Below, piece by piece: positions 25,356 to 33,018 of a DNA stretch of 55,263 nucleotides. Made by a program: the position numbers and the translations under genes. Within the stretch, counting starts at the first letter, position 1, and each line of letters opens with the position of its first letter. The notes beneath the pieces are model-generated. The model saw only the letters and a list, made by a program, of their open reading frames with translations. It made no database searches and was not told where the DNA came from. Origin of the DNA: Jiangella asiatica (GTDB lineage Bacteria; Actinomycetota; Actinomycetes; Jiangellales; Jiangellaceae); NCBI RefSeq assembly GCF_004349065.1, contig NZ_SMKZ01000047.1:1-55263 (forward strand). The letters run 5' to 3'.

Positions 25356-26863
25356 CGGGCCACCTCCACGTCGGCGGGGGCCGGCTTGCGGCGCAGCCGC
25401 CGCGCCACCGGCGGGCCGAACAGGGCCAGCACCGCCACCGCGAGCAGGGCGAGCGCGATCGGCCGGGTGACGAAGCCGCTGGCGCCGAACGTGGTCATCG
25501 TCTGGTGGTACGAGCTCTCGAACAGCCCGCCGAGCACCAGCGCGATGATGAACGTCAACCGGGAGAACCCGAACCGCTCCATCGCGTAGCCGACGTAGCA
25601 GAAGATCAGGGTCAGCACGACGTCCAGCGGCTCGTTGCGCAGCGCGTAGACGCTCAACAGGGTCACGGCGGCGATCGCCGGTGCCAGGATGTCGCCGCGG
25701 ATGCGGGTGAGCACGGTCGCCTTCATGCCGAGCAGCAGCACGATGCCCGCCGCCAGCAGGCGCGGCAGGAACGCCGCGACCACGAGCACGTAGACGATGT
25801 GCAGGTCGCCGCGGAGCAGGTTCGGGCCGGCCGGGACGCCGTGGACCAGCAGGCCGGAGAGCAGGACGGCCATGATGACGCCGCCGGGGATGCCGAACGC
25901 CAGCGTCGGCAGCAGGCCGCCGCCCTTGTCCGCGTCGTTGGCGGTCTCCGGGGCGATGACACCCTCCACGGCCCCCTTGCCGAACCGCTCCGGATGTCTC
26001 GACGAGCGAGCGGCCTGGCCGTATGCGACGAAGGCGGCCAGCGTGCCGCTGATACCGGGCACGATGCCCGCGCCGAACCCGATGACGGAGCTGGTCACCA
26101 CCACTCTCCAGTGCCGGACCGTCGCCCGGAACCCGTCCATGACCCGCGAGGCCTCCCCGCCCGGCGGCGCCGCCGCAAGGCCCTGCTCGCCACGATGACT
26201 GAACAGCGCCAACAGCTCCGCGCCGGCGAACAGGCCGATCAGGACCGGGACGATGTCGACGCCGTCCCACAGGTAGAGCGATTCGAAGGTGAACCTCGGG
26301 TTCCCGTTGACCGGGTCCAGTCCGACGAACGCGACCATCAGCCCGGCTGCGGCGGCGATCAGCCCCTTGTGAACGCTGTCGCCGGTCAGCCGCGAGACGA
26401 GCACCAGCCCGGTCAGCGCCAGCATGAAGAACTCGGGATAGGAGAATGCCAGCACGAACTCCCGGGCGAACGGGAGCACGGCCAGCATCAGGACCATGCC
26501 GATGGTCGCGCCGAACACCGAGCCGAAGGTCGCCGCGCCCATCGCCTCGGCCGCCTTGCCCTGCTTGGTCATGGCGAAGCCGTCGATCGTAGTGGCGGCG
26601 TTCGGCGGATCGCCGGGCACGCTGATCAGGATCGACGAGACCTGGCCGCCGATGCCGGACGTGGCGCCGACCGCCATCAGGAACGCGATGCCGTGCGAGG
26701 GTTCCATCGCGAAGGTGAAGGGGATCAGCAGGGCCATCGCTCCCCCGCCACCCAGCCCGGGCAGCACGCCGACGACCAGCCCTACGACGACCCCGAGCAG
26801 CAGGTAGAGCGGGCTCGGCCAGGTCATCAGGTCGGCGAACGCCGAGGAGAGGCCGTCGATCAT
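25352..26863 (-). CDS. TctA-like large permease of tripartite tricarboxylate transporter
   Basis: A 503-aa polytopic permease. The TctA signature is visible: GLGGGGAMALLIPFTF, then ISVPGDPPNAATTIDG (the conserved PG-P-A-T segment) and GKAAEAMGAATFGSVFGA. The second half repeats it as GIVPGISGTLAAFVAYGQA and LAFGIPGGVIMAVLL. The subunit moves di- or tricarboxylates with a proton or Na+ gradient. I chose ATG 26863, with AGGTG 5 nt upstream; a GTG directly before it (26866) is an alternative. It is followed by tctB, downstream of tctC. Confidence 0.92.
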   Translation of the reverse strand: MIDGLSSAFADLMTWPSPLYLLLGVVVGLVVGVLPGLGGGGAMALLIPFTFAMEPSHGIAFLMAVGATSGIGGQVSSILISVPGDPPNAATTIDGFAMTKQGKAAEAMGAATFGSVFGATIGMVLMLAVLPFAREFVLAFSYPEFFMLALTGLVLVSRLTGDSVHKGLIAAAAGLMVAFVGLDPVNGNPRFTFESLYLWDGVDIVPVLIGLFAGAELLALFSHRGEQGLAAAPPGGEASRVMDGFRATVRHWRVVVTSSVIGFGAGIVPGISGTLAAFVAYGQAARSSRHPERFGKGAVEGVIAPETANDADKGGGLLPTLAFGIPGGVIMAVLLSGLLVHGVPAGPNLLRGDLHIVYVLVVAAFLPRLLAAGIVLLLGMKATVLTRIRGDILAPAIAAVTLLSVYALRNEPLDVVLTLIFCYVGYAMERFGFSRLTFIIALVLGGLFESSYHQTMTTFGASGFVTRPIALALLAVAVLALFGPPVARRLRRKPAPADVEVAR

Positions 26864-26888
26864 CACGTCACCTGCCCGTCCGGCGCGG

Positions 26889-27920
26889 TCAGCCTTCGAA
26901 GCTCTGGCTGAGGAGGTCCTCGTACTCGGTGAGTGTGTCGATGGTGCTCTGCAGCACCTCCTGCGCCTCGGCGGCGTCCATGTGCGCCGGGACCAGTCCG
27001 GCCTCCTGGAAGTCGCCGACGAGCCCGTCGTCCTGGAACGCCGCCGCCATCGACTCGGACAGACTCTCCACGATGCACTGTGGAGTGTCCGGCGCCGTTG
27101 CCACGATGCGGTGCTGCTCCAGGGCCGCGCCGAGGCCGTCCTGGCCGGTGGCCTCGTCCAGGGTGGGCACCCCGGCGACGACGTCGGCGTCCGGGTTGTC
27201 CTCGCCAGGTGGCGTGCCGACCAGCAACAAGGGCTTCAGGTCGCCGGCGCGGATGCCCTCGGCGACGCTCGCGAGCGGGAAGAGGGCGATGGCGGTGTCG
27301 CCCCGCACCACGCTCAGCAGCGCCTCGCTGCTGCCGTCGTGCGAGACGTTCTCGAACGGGATCCCGAGTTCGTCGAAGCTGATGATGTTGACCGCGGCGA
27401 GCCCGCCGGTGCCCATCAGGACCGGTCCGCCGCCGGCGGCGGCCTGGACGTCCTCGATGGTGTCCCACTCCGAGTCGGCGCGCACCACGATCACCTCCGG
27501 CCCGACCGCGACCCGCCCGACCACGTCGAGCTCAGCGAAGTCCAGGTCGGAGGTGCCGGTGAGCTGGGCGGTGGCCAGGATGCCGGGCTCGGTGATGACG
27601 ATGGTGCTGCCGTCCGGCCGGGTGCCGAACACCTCGGTGACGCCGGTGATGCCGCCGGCACCGTCGCGGTTGGCCACCGGCACGTTGACGCCCAGGTCGT
27701 CGGCGAGCTCCGGCGCGATCACGCGCGCCCAGGTGTCGAAGCCGCCCCCGGCGGAGTACGGCACGATGAACTCGATGTCCGAACCCGGGTAGTCGGCGCA
27801 TTCCTCGTCACCGCCCCCGGAGGCGCCGTCACTGCAGGCCACCGCGCACAGCACCGGAGCGACGGCCAGCGCGGCCAGCACCGGCGTCCTGCTGGTTCCA
27901 GTCCTCCCCATTACGTGCAT
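26889..27920 (-). CDS. TctC-like substrate-binding lipoprotein
   Basis: A 343-aa receptor of the Bug/TctC family, which capture carboxylates such as citrate, phthalate, terephthalate and other aromatic acids. Signal peptide with lipobox AVACSDG (Cys at about residue 29). Family core: IEFIVPYSAGGGFDTWARVIAPELADDLG, VANRDGAGGITGVTEVF and GDTAIALFPLASVAEGIRAG. ATG 27920 is preceded by GGAGAGG. It heads the tctC-tctA-tctB set of unit 4. In this family the loop after the first strand selects for carboxylates, and the SAGGG loop is intact. Confidence 0.92.
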   Translation of the reverse strand: MHVMGRTGTSRTPVLAALAVAPVLCAVACSDGASGGGDEECADYPGSDIEFIVPYSAGGGFDTWARVIAPELADDLGVNVPVANRDGAGGITGVTEVFGTRPDGSTIVITEPGILATAQLTGTSDLDFAELDVVGRVAVGPEVIVVRADSEWDTIEDVQAAAGGGPVLMGTGGLAAVNIISFDELGIPFENVSHDGSSEALLSVVRGDTAIALFPLASVAEGIRAGDLKPLLLVGTPPGEDNPDADVVAGVPTLDEATGQDGLGAALEQHRIVATAPDTPQCIVESLSESMAAAFQDDGLVGDFQEAGLVPAHMDAAEAQEVLQSTIDTLTEYEDLLSQSFEG

Positions 27921-27970
27921 TGGTCCTCTCCTCGCAAAGCCTTGTCGTCGTCGGTAGCTGCGCGCCGACG

Positions 27971-29035
27971 TCAGTCGACGAGCCGGTAGGCACCGCGCGA
28001 CCTCCTTCCCCGCACCCGGGGGACGACCTCGTGGGCGAACTGGACGGCGAAGTCCTCCACGTCCATGCCATCGGCCGGGAAGGGCCAGGCGATGCATTCC
28101 TGGACCCCCTCGTCACGTAGGGCGATGAGCTGGGCGGCCACCTGATCCGCGGTGCCCACCACCGCGAACTGCTCGATGACCACGCGCGGGATCAGCCGGC
28201 GCAGTTCGGCCATGACCGCCGGCGACCACTCGTGGGGCGCGTCCTTCATGAACGCGAGGAACTCGTCCTCGCCGGACAGGTCGACGCTCTCCAGCAGCTG
28301 GTTCGCGACGGCCCTGCTGGACCAGAGCGCGTGGCTGACGCCGCGACGGACCCCGGCGGGGACATCGTCGTCCGCGGACTCCAGCACGCTCACGTAGAGC
28401 CACGACGCAAGGCCGATGTCGTCCCAGGTGCGCCCGGCGCGCTCCAGGCCGCCGGCGACCAGCTCCTTGGCGTAGCGGATGCCCGCCGGCGTGGCGAAGC
28501 TGCCGATCAGGACGCCGTCGGCGACCTGGCCGGCCATGCGCAGGATCTGCCGGCCGCGGCCCGCGACCCACACGCCGGGCCGATGCTCGGGTGCGACGGG
28601 GAAGTCGAGCTCGCCGCCGGTGAACCGCACGATCTCGCCGTCGAGCGTGACCCGCTCGCCGTCCCACAACCGGCGCATCAGCTCGATCGACTCGCGGATG
28701 CCGACCACCGGCCGGACCGACGCGTAACCGGGCAGCGTCTCGAAGTGGCTGCCGGCACCCAGGAACACCCGCAGCCGCCCGCTCGACGCCTCGCCGAGGG
28801 TGGCGGCCGCCTGAGCGGTCAGCGCGGGATGCCGGGTATAGGGGTCGGTCACGGTGATGCCGAGCCCGATCCGCGACGTCGACGCGGCGGCGACGGCCAG
28901 CCGGACGTAGACGTCGCGCGTCCACTTCTCGTCGGAGTGGCAGAAGGACTCGTACCCGAGCAGCTCACAGAGCCGGACGAACTCGCCGAAGCGGCCGGCC
29001 GGCTCCTCGCCGAGGGACGCGATGGAGAATCTCAT
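27971..29035 (-). CDS. LLM class flavin-dependent oxidoreductase (copy 2)
   Basis: A 354-aa luciferase-like TIM barrel close to the F420-dependent (Mer/TIGR03-type) branch. Visible are MRFSIASLGE, ESFCHSDEKW, RIGLGITVTDPYTRHPALTAQAAATLGEAS, RLRVFLGAGSHF, and WVAGRGRQILRMAGQVADGVLIGSFATPAG. The dPYTRHPA and ADGVLIGS segments are those of the methylene-tetrahydromethanopterin reductase-like group. It overlaps the DHPDC-like stop by 4 bp (ATGA), so the two are probably made together. Only distantly similar to the LLM at 5354. It may reduce or hydroxylate the decarboxylation substrate. Confidence 0.86.
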   Translation of the reverse strand: MRFSIASLGEEPAGRFGEFVRLCELLGYESFCHSDEKWTRDVYVRLAVAAASTSRIGLGITVTDPYTRHPALTAQAAATLGEASSGRLRVFLGAGSHFETLPGYASVRPVVGIRESIELMRRLWDGERVTLDGEIVRFTGGELDFPVAPEHRPGVWVAGRGRQILRMAGQVADGVLIGSFATPAGIRYAKELVAGGLERAGRTWDDIGLASWLYVSVLESADDDVPAGVRRGVSHALWSSRAVANQLLESVDLSGEDEFLAFMKDAPHEWSPAVMAELRRLIPRVVIEQFAVVGTADQVAAQLIALRDEGVQECIAWPFPADGMDVEDFAVQFAHEVVPRVRGRRSRGAYRLVD

Positions 29036-30012
29036 ACCCGCGATACCTTCCTGACGCTGGCCGGGAAAATGTCGTCGACGTCGACGGGTTCGGGCAGCAG
29101 CCCCTGGACGTGGGCGTAGCGGACGAACGCCTCGAGCGTGGCGCGGTTGGCCTCCACGCCGTACGACCAGAAGTCCTCACCCATCACCGCCACGGTCTCC
29201 TGGACGTGCTCGACCAGGAAGGGCAGCTGGATGGGCAGCGCGGTCGTGTCCCGCAGCGCCGCGTCCGCGACCTGCTTGGCCTGCAGGAACGCGGAGGTCA
29301 GCGTCTGCGGCACCCACGGGTTGGCGTCCACGATGTCGCGTGAGATCGCGACGATGTGCATGATCGGGAAGATGCCGGTGCGGCGGTAGTAGTCGCGCTC
29401 GGCGCGGCCGGGGTCCGGGAACAGGCGGGTCACCCGGCCGCTGCCGTCGCTGAACGTCGACGGCACCCGCGGGCTGATCAGCGCGTCGATCTCACCGTCG
29501 GCGAGCATGCCGGCCAGCGTCGCGTCCTCCGGCGCGAAGCTGAGGTCCACGCCGTCCGGTTCGACGGGCTCGAACGGACGGCGTCCCGGCTGCTCCAGCC
29601 CGCCCTGCACCCATCGGACGTCGCGTGCGTCCACGCCGTGCTCGTCGTGGAGCAGCCCACGTGCCCACACCGCCGCGGTGATCTGGTACTCCGGAACGCC
29701 GATACGGCGTCCGGCAAGCTCTTCGGGCTTGGTGATGCCGCTCGCCGCGCTGAGGTAGATGGCCGAGTGCCGGAAGCAGCGGGAGAGGAACACCGGGATC
29801 GGGACCAGGTCGTCCACTCCCCTGGCCCGGCGGATCAGGTAGCCGGACAGGGACAGCTCCGACGCGTCAAACTCGCGGTGACGCATCATGCGCCAGAAGA
29901 TCTGCTCGACGTTGAGCGGCAGCCAGGTGATCTCCAGGCCCTCGGGCCGGATCCTGCCGTCGTGCAGCGCCGCGGTCCGGTCGTAGCGGCCGGTGGCGAT
30001 GGTCATCTTCAC
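29032..30012 (-). CDS. 4,5-dihydroxyphthalate decarboxylase-like protein (copy 2, closest to the canonical type)
   Basis: A 326-aa cytoplasmic protein. Of the three paralogues this looks most like characterised 4,5-dihydroxyphthalate decarboxylase: YDRTAALHDGRIRPEGLEI, EQIFWRMMRHREFDASELSLS, PIPVFLSRCFRHSAIY, GRRIGVPEYQITAAVWARG, GGLEQPGRRP and MLADGEIDALISPRVPS. No signal peptide. Start GTG 30012 has GAGAGGAG 7 nt upstream, better placed than for ATG 30006. Family members remove one carboxyl from 4,5-dihydroxyphthalate, giving protocatechuate. Whether that is the substrate here is unproven, as no phthalate dioxygenase or protocatechuate dioxygenase is present. It lies between a CoA-transferase and an LLM oxidoreductase gene. 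Confidence 0.85.
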   Translation of the reverse strand: MKMTIATGRYDRTAALHDGRIRPEGLEITWLPLNVEQIFWRMMRHREFDASELSLSGYLIRRARGVDDLVPIPVFLSRCFRHSAIYLSAASGITKPEELAGRRIGVPEYQITAAVWARGLLHDEHGVDARDVRWVQGGLEQPGRRPFEPVEPDGVDLSFAPEDATLAGMLADGEIDALISPRVPSTFSDGSGRVTRLFPDPGRAERDYYRRTGIFPIMHIVAISRDIVDANPWVPQTLTSAFLQAKQVADAALRDTTALPIQLPFLVEHVQETVAVMGEDFWSYGVEANRATLEAFVRYAHVQGLLPEPVDVDDIFPASVRKVSRV

Positions 30013-30025
30013 GGTGGAACTCCTC

Positions 30026-31306
30026 TCACAGCACACCACGCGCGGCCAGGCTCTCCAGCTCGGCCGGGCTCAACCCGGCCTCCTTGACATAGACGTCGAC
30101 GTTGTCCGCACCGCGCCGCGGCGCCGGCCGGGGCCCGGGCAACGGGGTGCCGCTCAACCGGTACGGCGGGCCGGGGTAGGTCAGCGTCCGTCCGACCTCA
30201 GGGTCGTCGACGTCGACGAAGAAGTCACGACTGGCCAGCTGGGCGTCCTCCAGGACCGCGGCGAGATCGTTCACCGGTGACAGCGCGATGCCCCGCTCCT
30301 GCGCACCGCGATAGAGCTCCTGCCGGCTCCGGGTGGCGGCGAACCGCTCGAAGATCACGCGGAACGTCTCGATGGCATCCGGCCGCTGCCGGTACTCGAA
30401 CCGCGACCACTGCTCCTCGGTCAGCATCGTGGCGTCCGGATCGGCTTCGGTGATCCACCGCACCAGCGACGCCCATGCGGCCGCGGTGCCCAGCCGCCCC
30501 GCCACCACACTCACGTAGCCGTCGCCGCACCGGTAGACCCCGCTGCCGGCCTCCTTCGCGACATCACCCTGCGGGGCGCGCACCTCGCCGGTCAGGGCGT
30601 AGCGCATCACGCTCTCCTCCAGGGCCTGGGCGACGCACTCCTGGGCGGACACGTCGGCGGTGACCGCCACGCGGGTGCGGTGCCGCCCGACCAGGCCCAC
30701 GATCGCGGCGACGGCGGCGAAGATGGAGGCCATGTAGCTGCTCTGCTCGCCGTAGACCGCCACCGGGCCGATGTCGGGATAGCCGCCCATGTGCAACAGG
30801 CCGCCGGCGCCCAGCAGCACCAGGTCGTCCGGCGGCACGGGCGCCGTCGCGCCGGAGGACCGATCGCCACCGTCCGCGCCGTACGGCGAGACCCGGACGT
30901 GGATCAGGCCCGGGTTGACCTCTTGCAGCCACTCGGGCGGCCAGCCGGCCGCCGCCAGCACCGGCCCCGGGCTCTCAACGACGACGTCGGCGCTCACCAG
31001 CAGCTCACGCAGCAGCGGCTCGGCCTCCGGCGCGGTCAGGTCGAGCGTCACCGACTTCTTACCCGCGTTGACGAACCGCTCGAACAGGCTCACCGGCGGA
31101 CTGCCGGGGACCAACCAGAACGGCGCCCTGTCCAGGCTGCCTCGCCCGGTCACGGGCTCGATGCGGATCACGTCCGCGCCGAGGTCGGCCAGCAGTCGGC
31201 ACCCGTACGCCCCGAGCGGGTCGGCAAGGTCAAGGACCCGCACGCCGTCCAACGGACCGGCCGACCGATCGGTCTCGGCTGTCGCCTCCGGCGGGGTGCG
31301 ACTCAT
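30026..31306 (-). CDS. CaiB/BaiF-family protein with altered catalytic residue
   Basis: A 426-aa class III CoA-transferase homologue. N-terminal GVRVLDLADPLGAYGCRLLADLGADVIRIEP, the RFVNAGKKSVTLDLTAPEAEPLL segment, and LVLLGAGGLLHMGGYPDIGP are standard. At the place of the catalytic Asp the protein reads VYGEQSSYMAS, so a Glu appears to replace Asp. Glu might still form an anhydride, or the protein may be a non-transferring subunit or a racemase-like relative. Start ATG 31306 has only a weak ribosome site of its own and overlaps the stop of a 16-codon leader ORF (ATGA). It is the first long gene of unit 4, behind promoter C. Confidence 0.85.
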   Translation of the reverse strand: MSRTPPEATAETDRSAGPLDGVRVLDLADPLGAYGCRLLADLGADVIRIEPVTGRGSLDRAPFWLVPGSPPVSLFERFVNAGKKSVTLDLTAPEAEPLLRELLVSADVVVESPGPVLAAAGWPPEWLQEVNPGLIHVRVSPYGADGGDRSSGATAPVPPDDLVLLGAGGLLHMGGYPDIGPVAVYGEQSSYMASIFAAVAAIVGLVGRHRTRVAVTADVSAQECVAQALEESVMRYALTGEVRAPQGDVAKEAGSGVYRCGDGYVSVVAGRLGTAAAWASLVRWITEADPDATMLTEEQWSRFEYRQRPDAIETFRVIFERFAATRSRQELYRGAQERGIALSPVNDLAAVLEDAQLASRDFFVDVDDPEVGRTLTYPGPPYRLSGTPLPGPRPAPRRGADNVDVYVKEAGLSPAELESLAARGVL

Positions 31307-31353
31307 GCCCGGCCCGCATCCCGCCACCCCGCTACGGCATTCCCGGTCCGCAT
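31303..31353 (-). CDS. Putative 16-aa leader peptide translationally coupled to the CoA-transferase gene
   Basis: A 16-codon ORF (MRTGNAVAGWRDAGRA) preceded at 31368-31361 by a perfect GGAGGGAG, 7 nt from its ATG. Its TGA overlaps the ATG of the CoA-transferase homologue (ATGA). It starts about 35 nt into the transcript predicted from promoter C. It shows no run of a single regulatory amino acid, so coupling or ribosome loading is more likely than classical attenuation. It could instead be chance, since the ribosome site might serve a different start of the downstream gene; the in-frame GTG beginning VAGCGPG lies about 40 nt from the ribosome site, which is too far. Confidence 0.4.
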   Translation of the reverse strand: MRTGNAVAGWRDAGRA

Positions 31354-31394
31354 CAAGCGTCTCCCTCCGTCGCCGCCGAGCTGATTGTCGGTAC

Positions 31395-31424
31395 ACATTA
31401 TCGACATAACAAGCTTGACTGCAA
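31395..31424 (-). promoter_or_regulatory. Promoter C, leftward arm
   Basis: TTGCAG (31424-31419) and TAATGT (31400-31395), 18 nt apart, exactly as in promoter B. It would drive unit 4 with a 5' leader of about 80 nt that includes the 16-codon ORF. The 13 bases GGTACACATTATC around the -10 are also shared with promoter B. Confidence 0.65.
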
Positions 31425-31443
31425 CATTCATTGCTGCGATCAT
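31415..31443 (+). promoter_or_regulatory. Promoter C, rightward arm with operator in spacer
   Basis: TTGACT (31415-31420), spacer GCAACATTCATTGCTGC (31421-31437), then GATCAT (31438-31443). The predicted transcript starts near 31450, 20 nt before ATG 31470, and includes GAGAGGGGA. It drives unit 5. The spacer is identical to that of promoter B. Confidence 0.7.
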
Positions 31444-31469
31444 CGCTGCTGCGCAGAGAGGGGACGCCG

Positions 31470-32543
31470 ATGTTCTCCAGCACGCACATCCCTGGCCGTG
31501 GGGCGGCCCGAGCCGTCATCGCGGGGTTCGGCCTCCTGCTCCTGGCCGCGGCGTGTTCCGACGACGACGGCACCGAGGCAGCGGGTGAGTCCGGCGGCGA
31601 GGCCCGGCCGTTCGACGGCGAGACCATCGAGCTCGTGGTCGGCTACGACCCGGGAGGCAGCTTCGACGACGCCGCGCGCTGGCTGCAGCCATATCTGGAG
31701 GAACAGACCGGCGCGACCGTCGTCGTGGAGAACCGGCCCGGCGCGGGCAACCTGATCGCGCTCAACTACGTCTGGGCGTCCGAGCCCGACGGCTCGGTCA
31801 TCGGAACTCTCAACGGTCCCGGCAACACCGTCACCGTGCTCGCCGAGACCGCATCGGACTCGGTGGAGTTCGAGCTCCCCCGCTTCAGCTATCTCGCCGG
31901 GCTGACGTCCGAGCCGCGGCTGATGACCGTCGGCGCCGACAGCCCGTACGAGACGTTCGAGGACCTGCTGGCCGCCGACGAGGAGATCTTGCTCGGGGTC
32001 ACCGGCACCTCCGGGTCCGGCTACAACGACGCGGTGTTCATGCAGAGCGTGTTCGGCGACCAGATCGAGACGGAGATCGTCTCGGGCTTCGAGAGCGGCG
32101 CCGAGAACCAGCTGGCGCTCATCCGCGGCGAGGTGGACGCCTCGTTCAATCTCCTCGGCGGGGAGCTGGCCGCCATCGAGGCCGGCGAGATCCGCGGGCT
32201 CGTGGTGCTCGGTAACGAACGAAGCCCGCTGCTCCCGGACGTTCCGGCCATCGTCGAGTACGACCTGCCCGCCGACGTCATGGAGATGCTGGACATCCAC
32301 ATCACGATCTCGCAGCTGGGTGTCGCCCTGGTCGCGCCGCCGGACCTGCCCGACGACCTGCTGGGTCCGCTGAGCGACGCCGTGTTCGAGGCGGCCAGCG
32401 ACCCGGCGCTGGTCGAGGAGGCCACCTCGCGCGGCGTCAACTGGGCGCCGCGGACCGGTGCGGAGCTGAAGAGCGCGGTCGAGGACGCCTTGGACGCCCC
32501 GGCGGAGTACGTCGAGCTGATGCGCGAAGCCGCCACCTCATAG
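31470..32543 (+). CDS. TctC-like substrate-binding lipoprotein (copy 2)
   Basis: A 357-aa Bug/TctC receptor. Signal peptide with lipobox LAAACSDD (Cys at about residue 29), then an Asp/Glu-rich linker. Core: IELVVGYDPGGSFDDAARWLQPYLEEQTG, VVVENRPGAGNLIALNYVW and GFESGAENQLALIRGEVDAS. The first loop is DPGGS, unlike SAGGG in the other TctC, so the ligands may differ. ATG 31470 is preceded by GAGAGGGGA. It heads unit 5 and is followed by tctB-like and tctA-like genes, the reverse of the order in unit 4 (C-A-B). Confidence 0.92.
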   Translation: MFSSTHIPGRGAARAVIAGFGLLLLAAACSDDDGTEAAGESGGEARPFDGETIELVVGYDPGGSFDDAARWLQPYLEEQTGATVVVENRPGAGNLIALNYVWASEPDGSVIGTLNGPGNTVTVLAETASDSVEFELPRFSYLAGLTSEPRLMTVGADSPYETFEDLLAADEEILLGVTGTSGSGYNDAVFMQSVFGDQIETEIVSGFESGAENQLALIRGEVDASFNLLGGELAAIEAGEIRGLVVLGNERSPLLPDVPAIVEYDLPADVMEMLDIHITISQLGVALVAPPDLPDDLLGPLSDAVFEAASDPALVEEATSRGVNWAPRTGAELKSAVEDALDAPAEYVELMREAATS

Positions 32544-32553
32544 GGAGCGGCGG

Positions 32554-33015
32554 ATGGACACCGGACAGAAGACCGACCCGTCGATCGGGTCGCTCGCCTT
32601 CACCGTCGTGCTGTGGCTGCTGGCCGGATACATCTTCACCGGTGCGTTCGACTTCGCGTATCCGGCGAACGTCGCGCCGACGATCATCGGCGGCTGCGCG
32701 TTCGCCCTGATGACCGGCCTGCTGGTACGTGAGGTGGTCCGGTTGCTGCGCCGCCGGCCGCGTCCCGGCGCCGATCGCGGCCATCGGCACGAGGCCGTCA
32801 CGCTCGGTTGGGTCGCCGGGAGCATCGGCCTGCTCTTCCTCCTCGGCTTCCTGGCCGGGATGTCGCTGGCGATGGTGGCGCTGCTGCGCGGCTACTCCCG
32901 GGAGTCCTGGCCGACGACGGTCGCGGTCACCGCCGGCGTCATGGTCACCGTCTATCTCGCCTTCGCGGTGGGTCTGGACGTCCCGGTATTCGGCGGCCTG
33001 CTCGGCGGAGGCTGA
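32554..33015 (+). CDS. TctB-like small membrane subunit (copy 2)
   Basis: A 153-aa protein with four predicted membrane segments: LAFTVVLWLLAGYIFTGAF, VAPTIIGGCAFALMTGLLV, a pair around VAGSIGLLFLLGFLAGMSLAM, and VAVTAGVMVTVYLAFAVGL. It ends FGGLLGGG, as many TctB proteins do. It is shorter than its counterpart in unit 4, mainly in the central loop. It starts 10 bp after tctC and ends 3 bp before the tctA-like start. Confidence 0.85.
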   Translation: MDTGQKTDPSIGSLAFTVVLWLLAGYIFTGAFDFAYPANVAPTIIGGCAFALMTGLLVREVVRLLRRRPRPGADRGHRHEAVTLGWVAGSIGLLFLLGFLAGMSLAMVALLRGYSRESWPTTVAVTAGVMVTVYLAFAVGLDVPVFGGLLGGG

Positions 33016-33018
33016 CCG

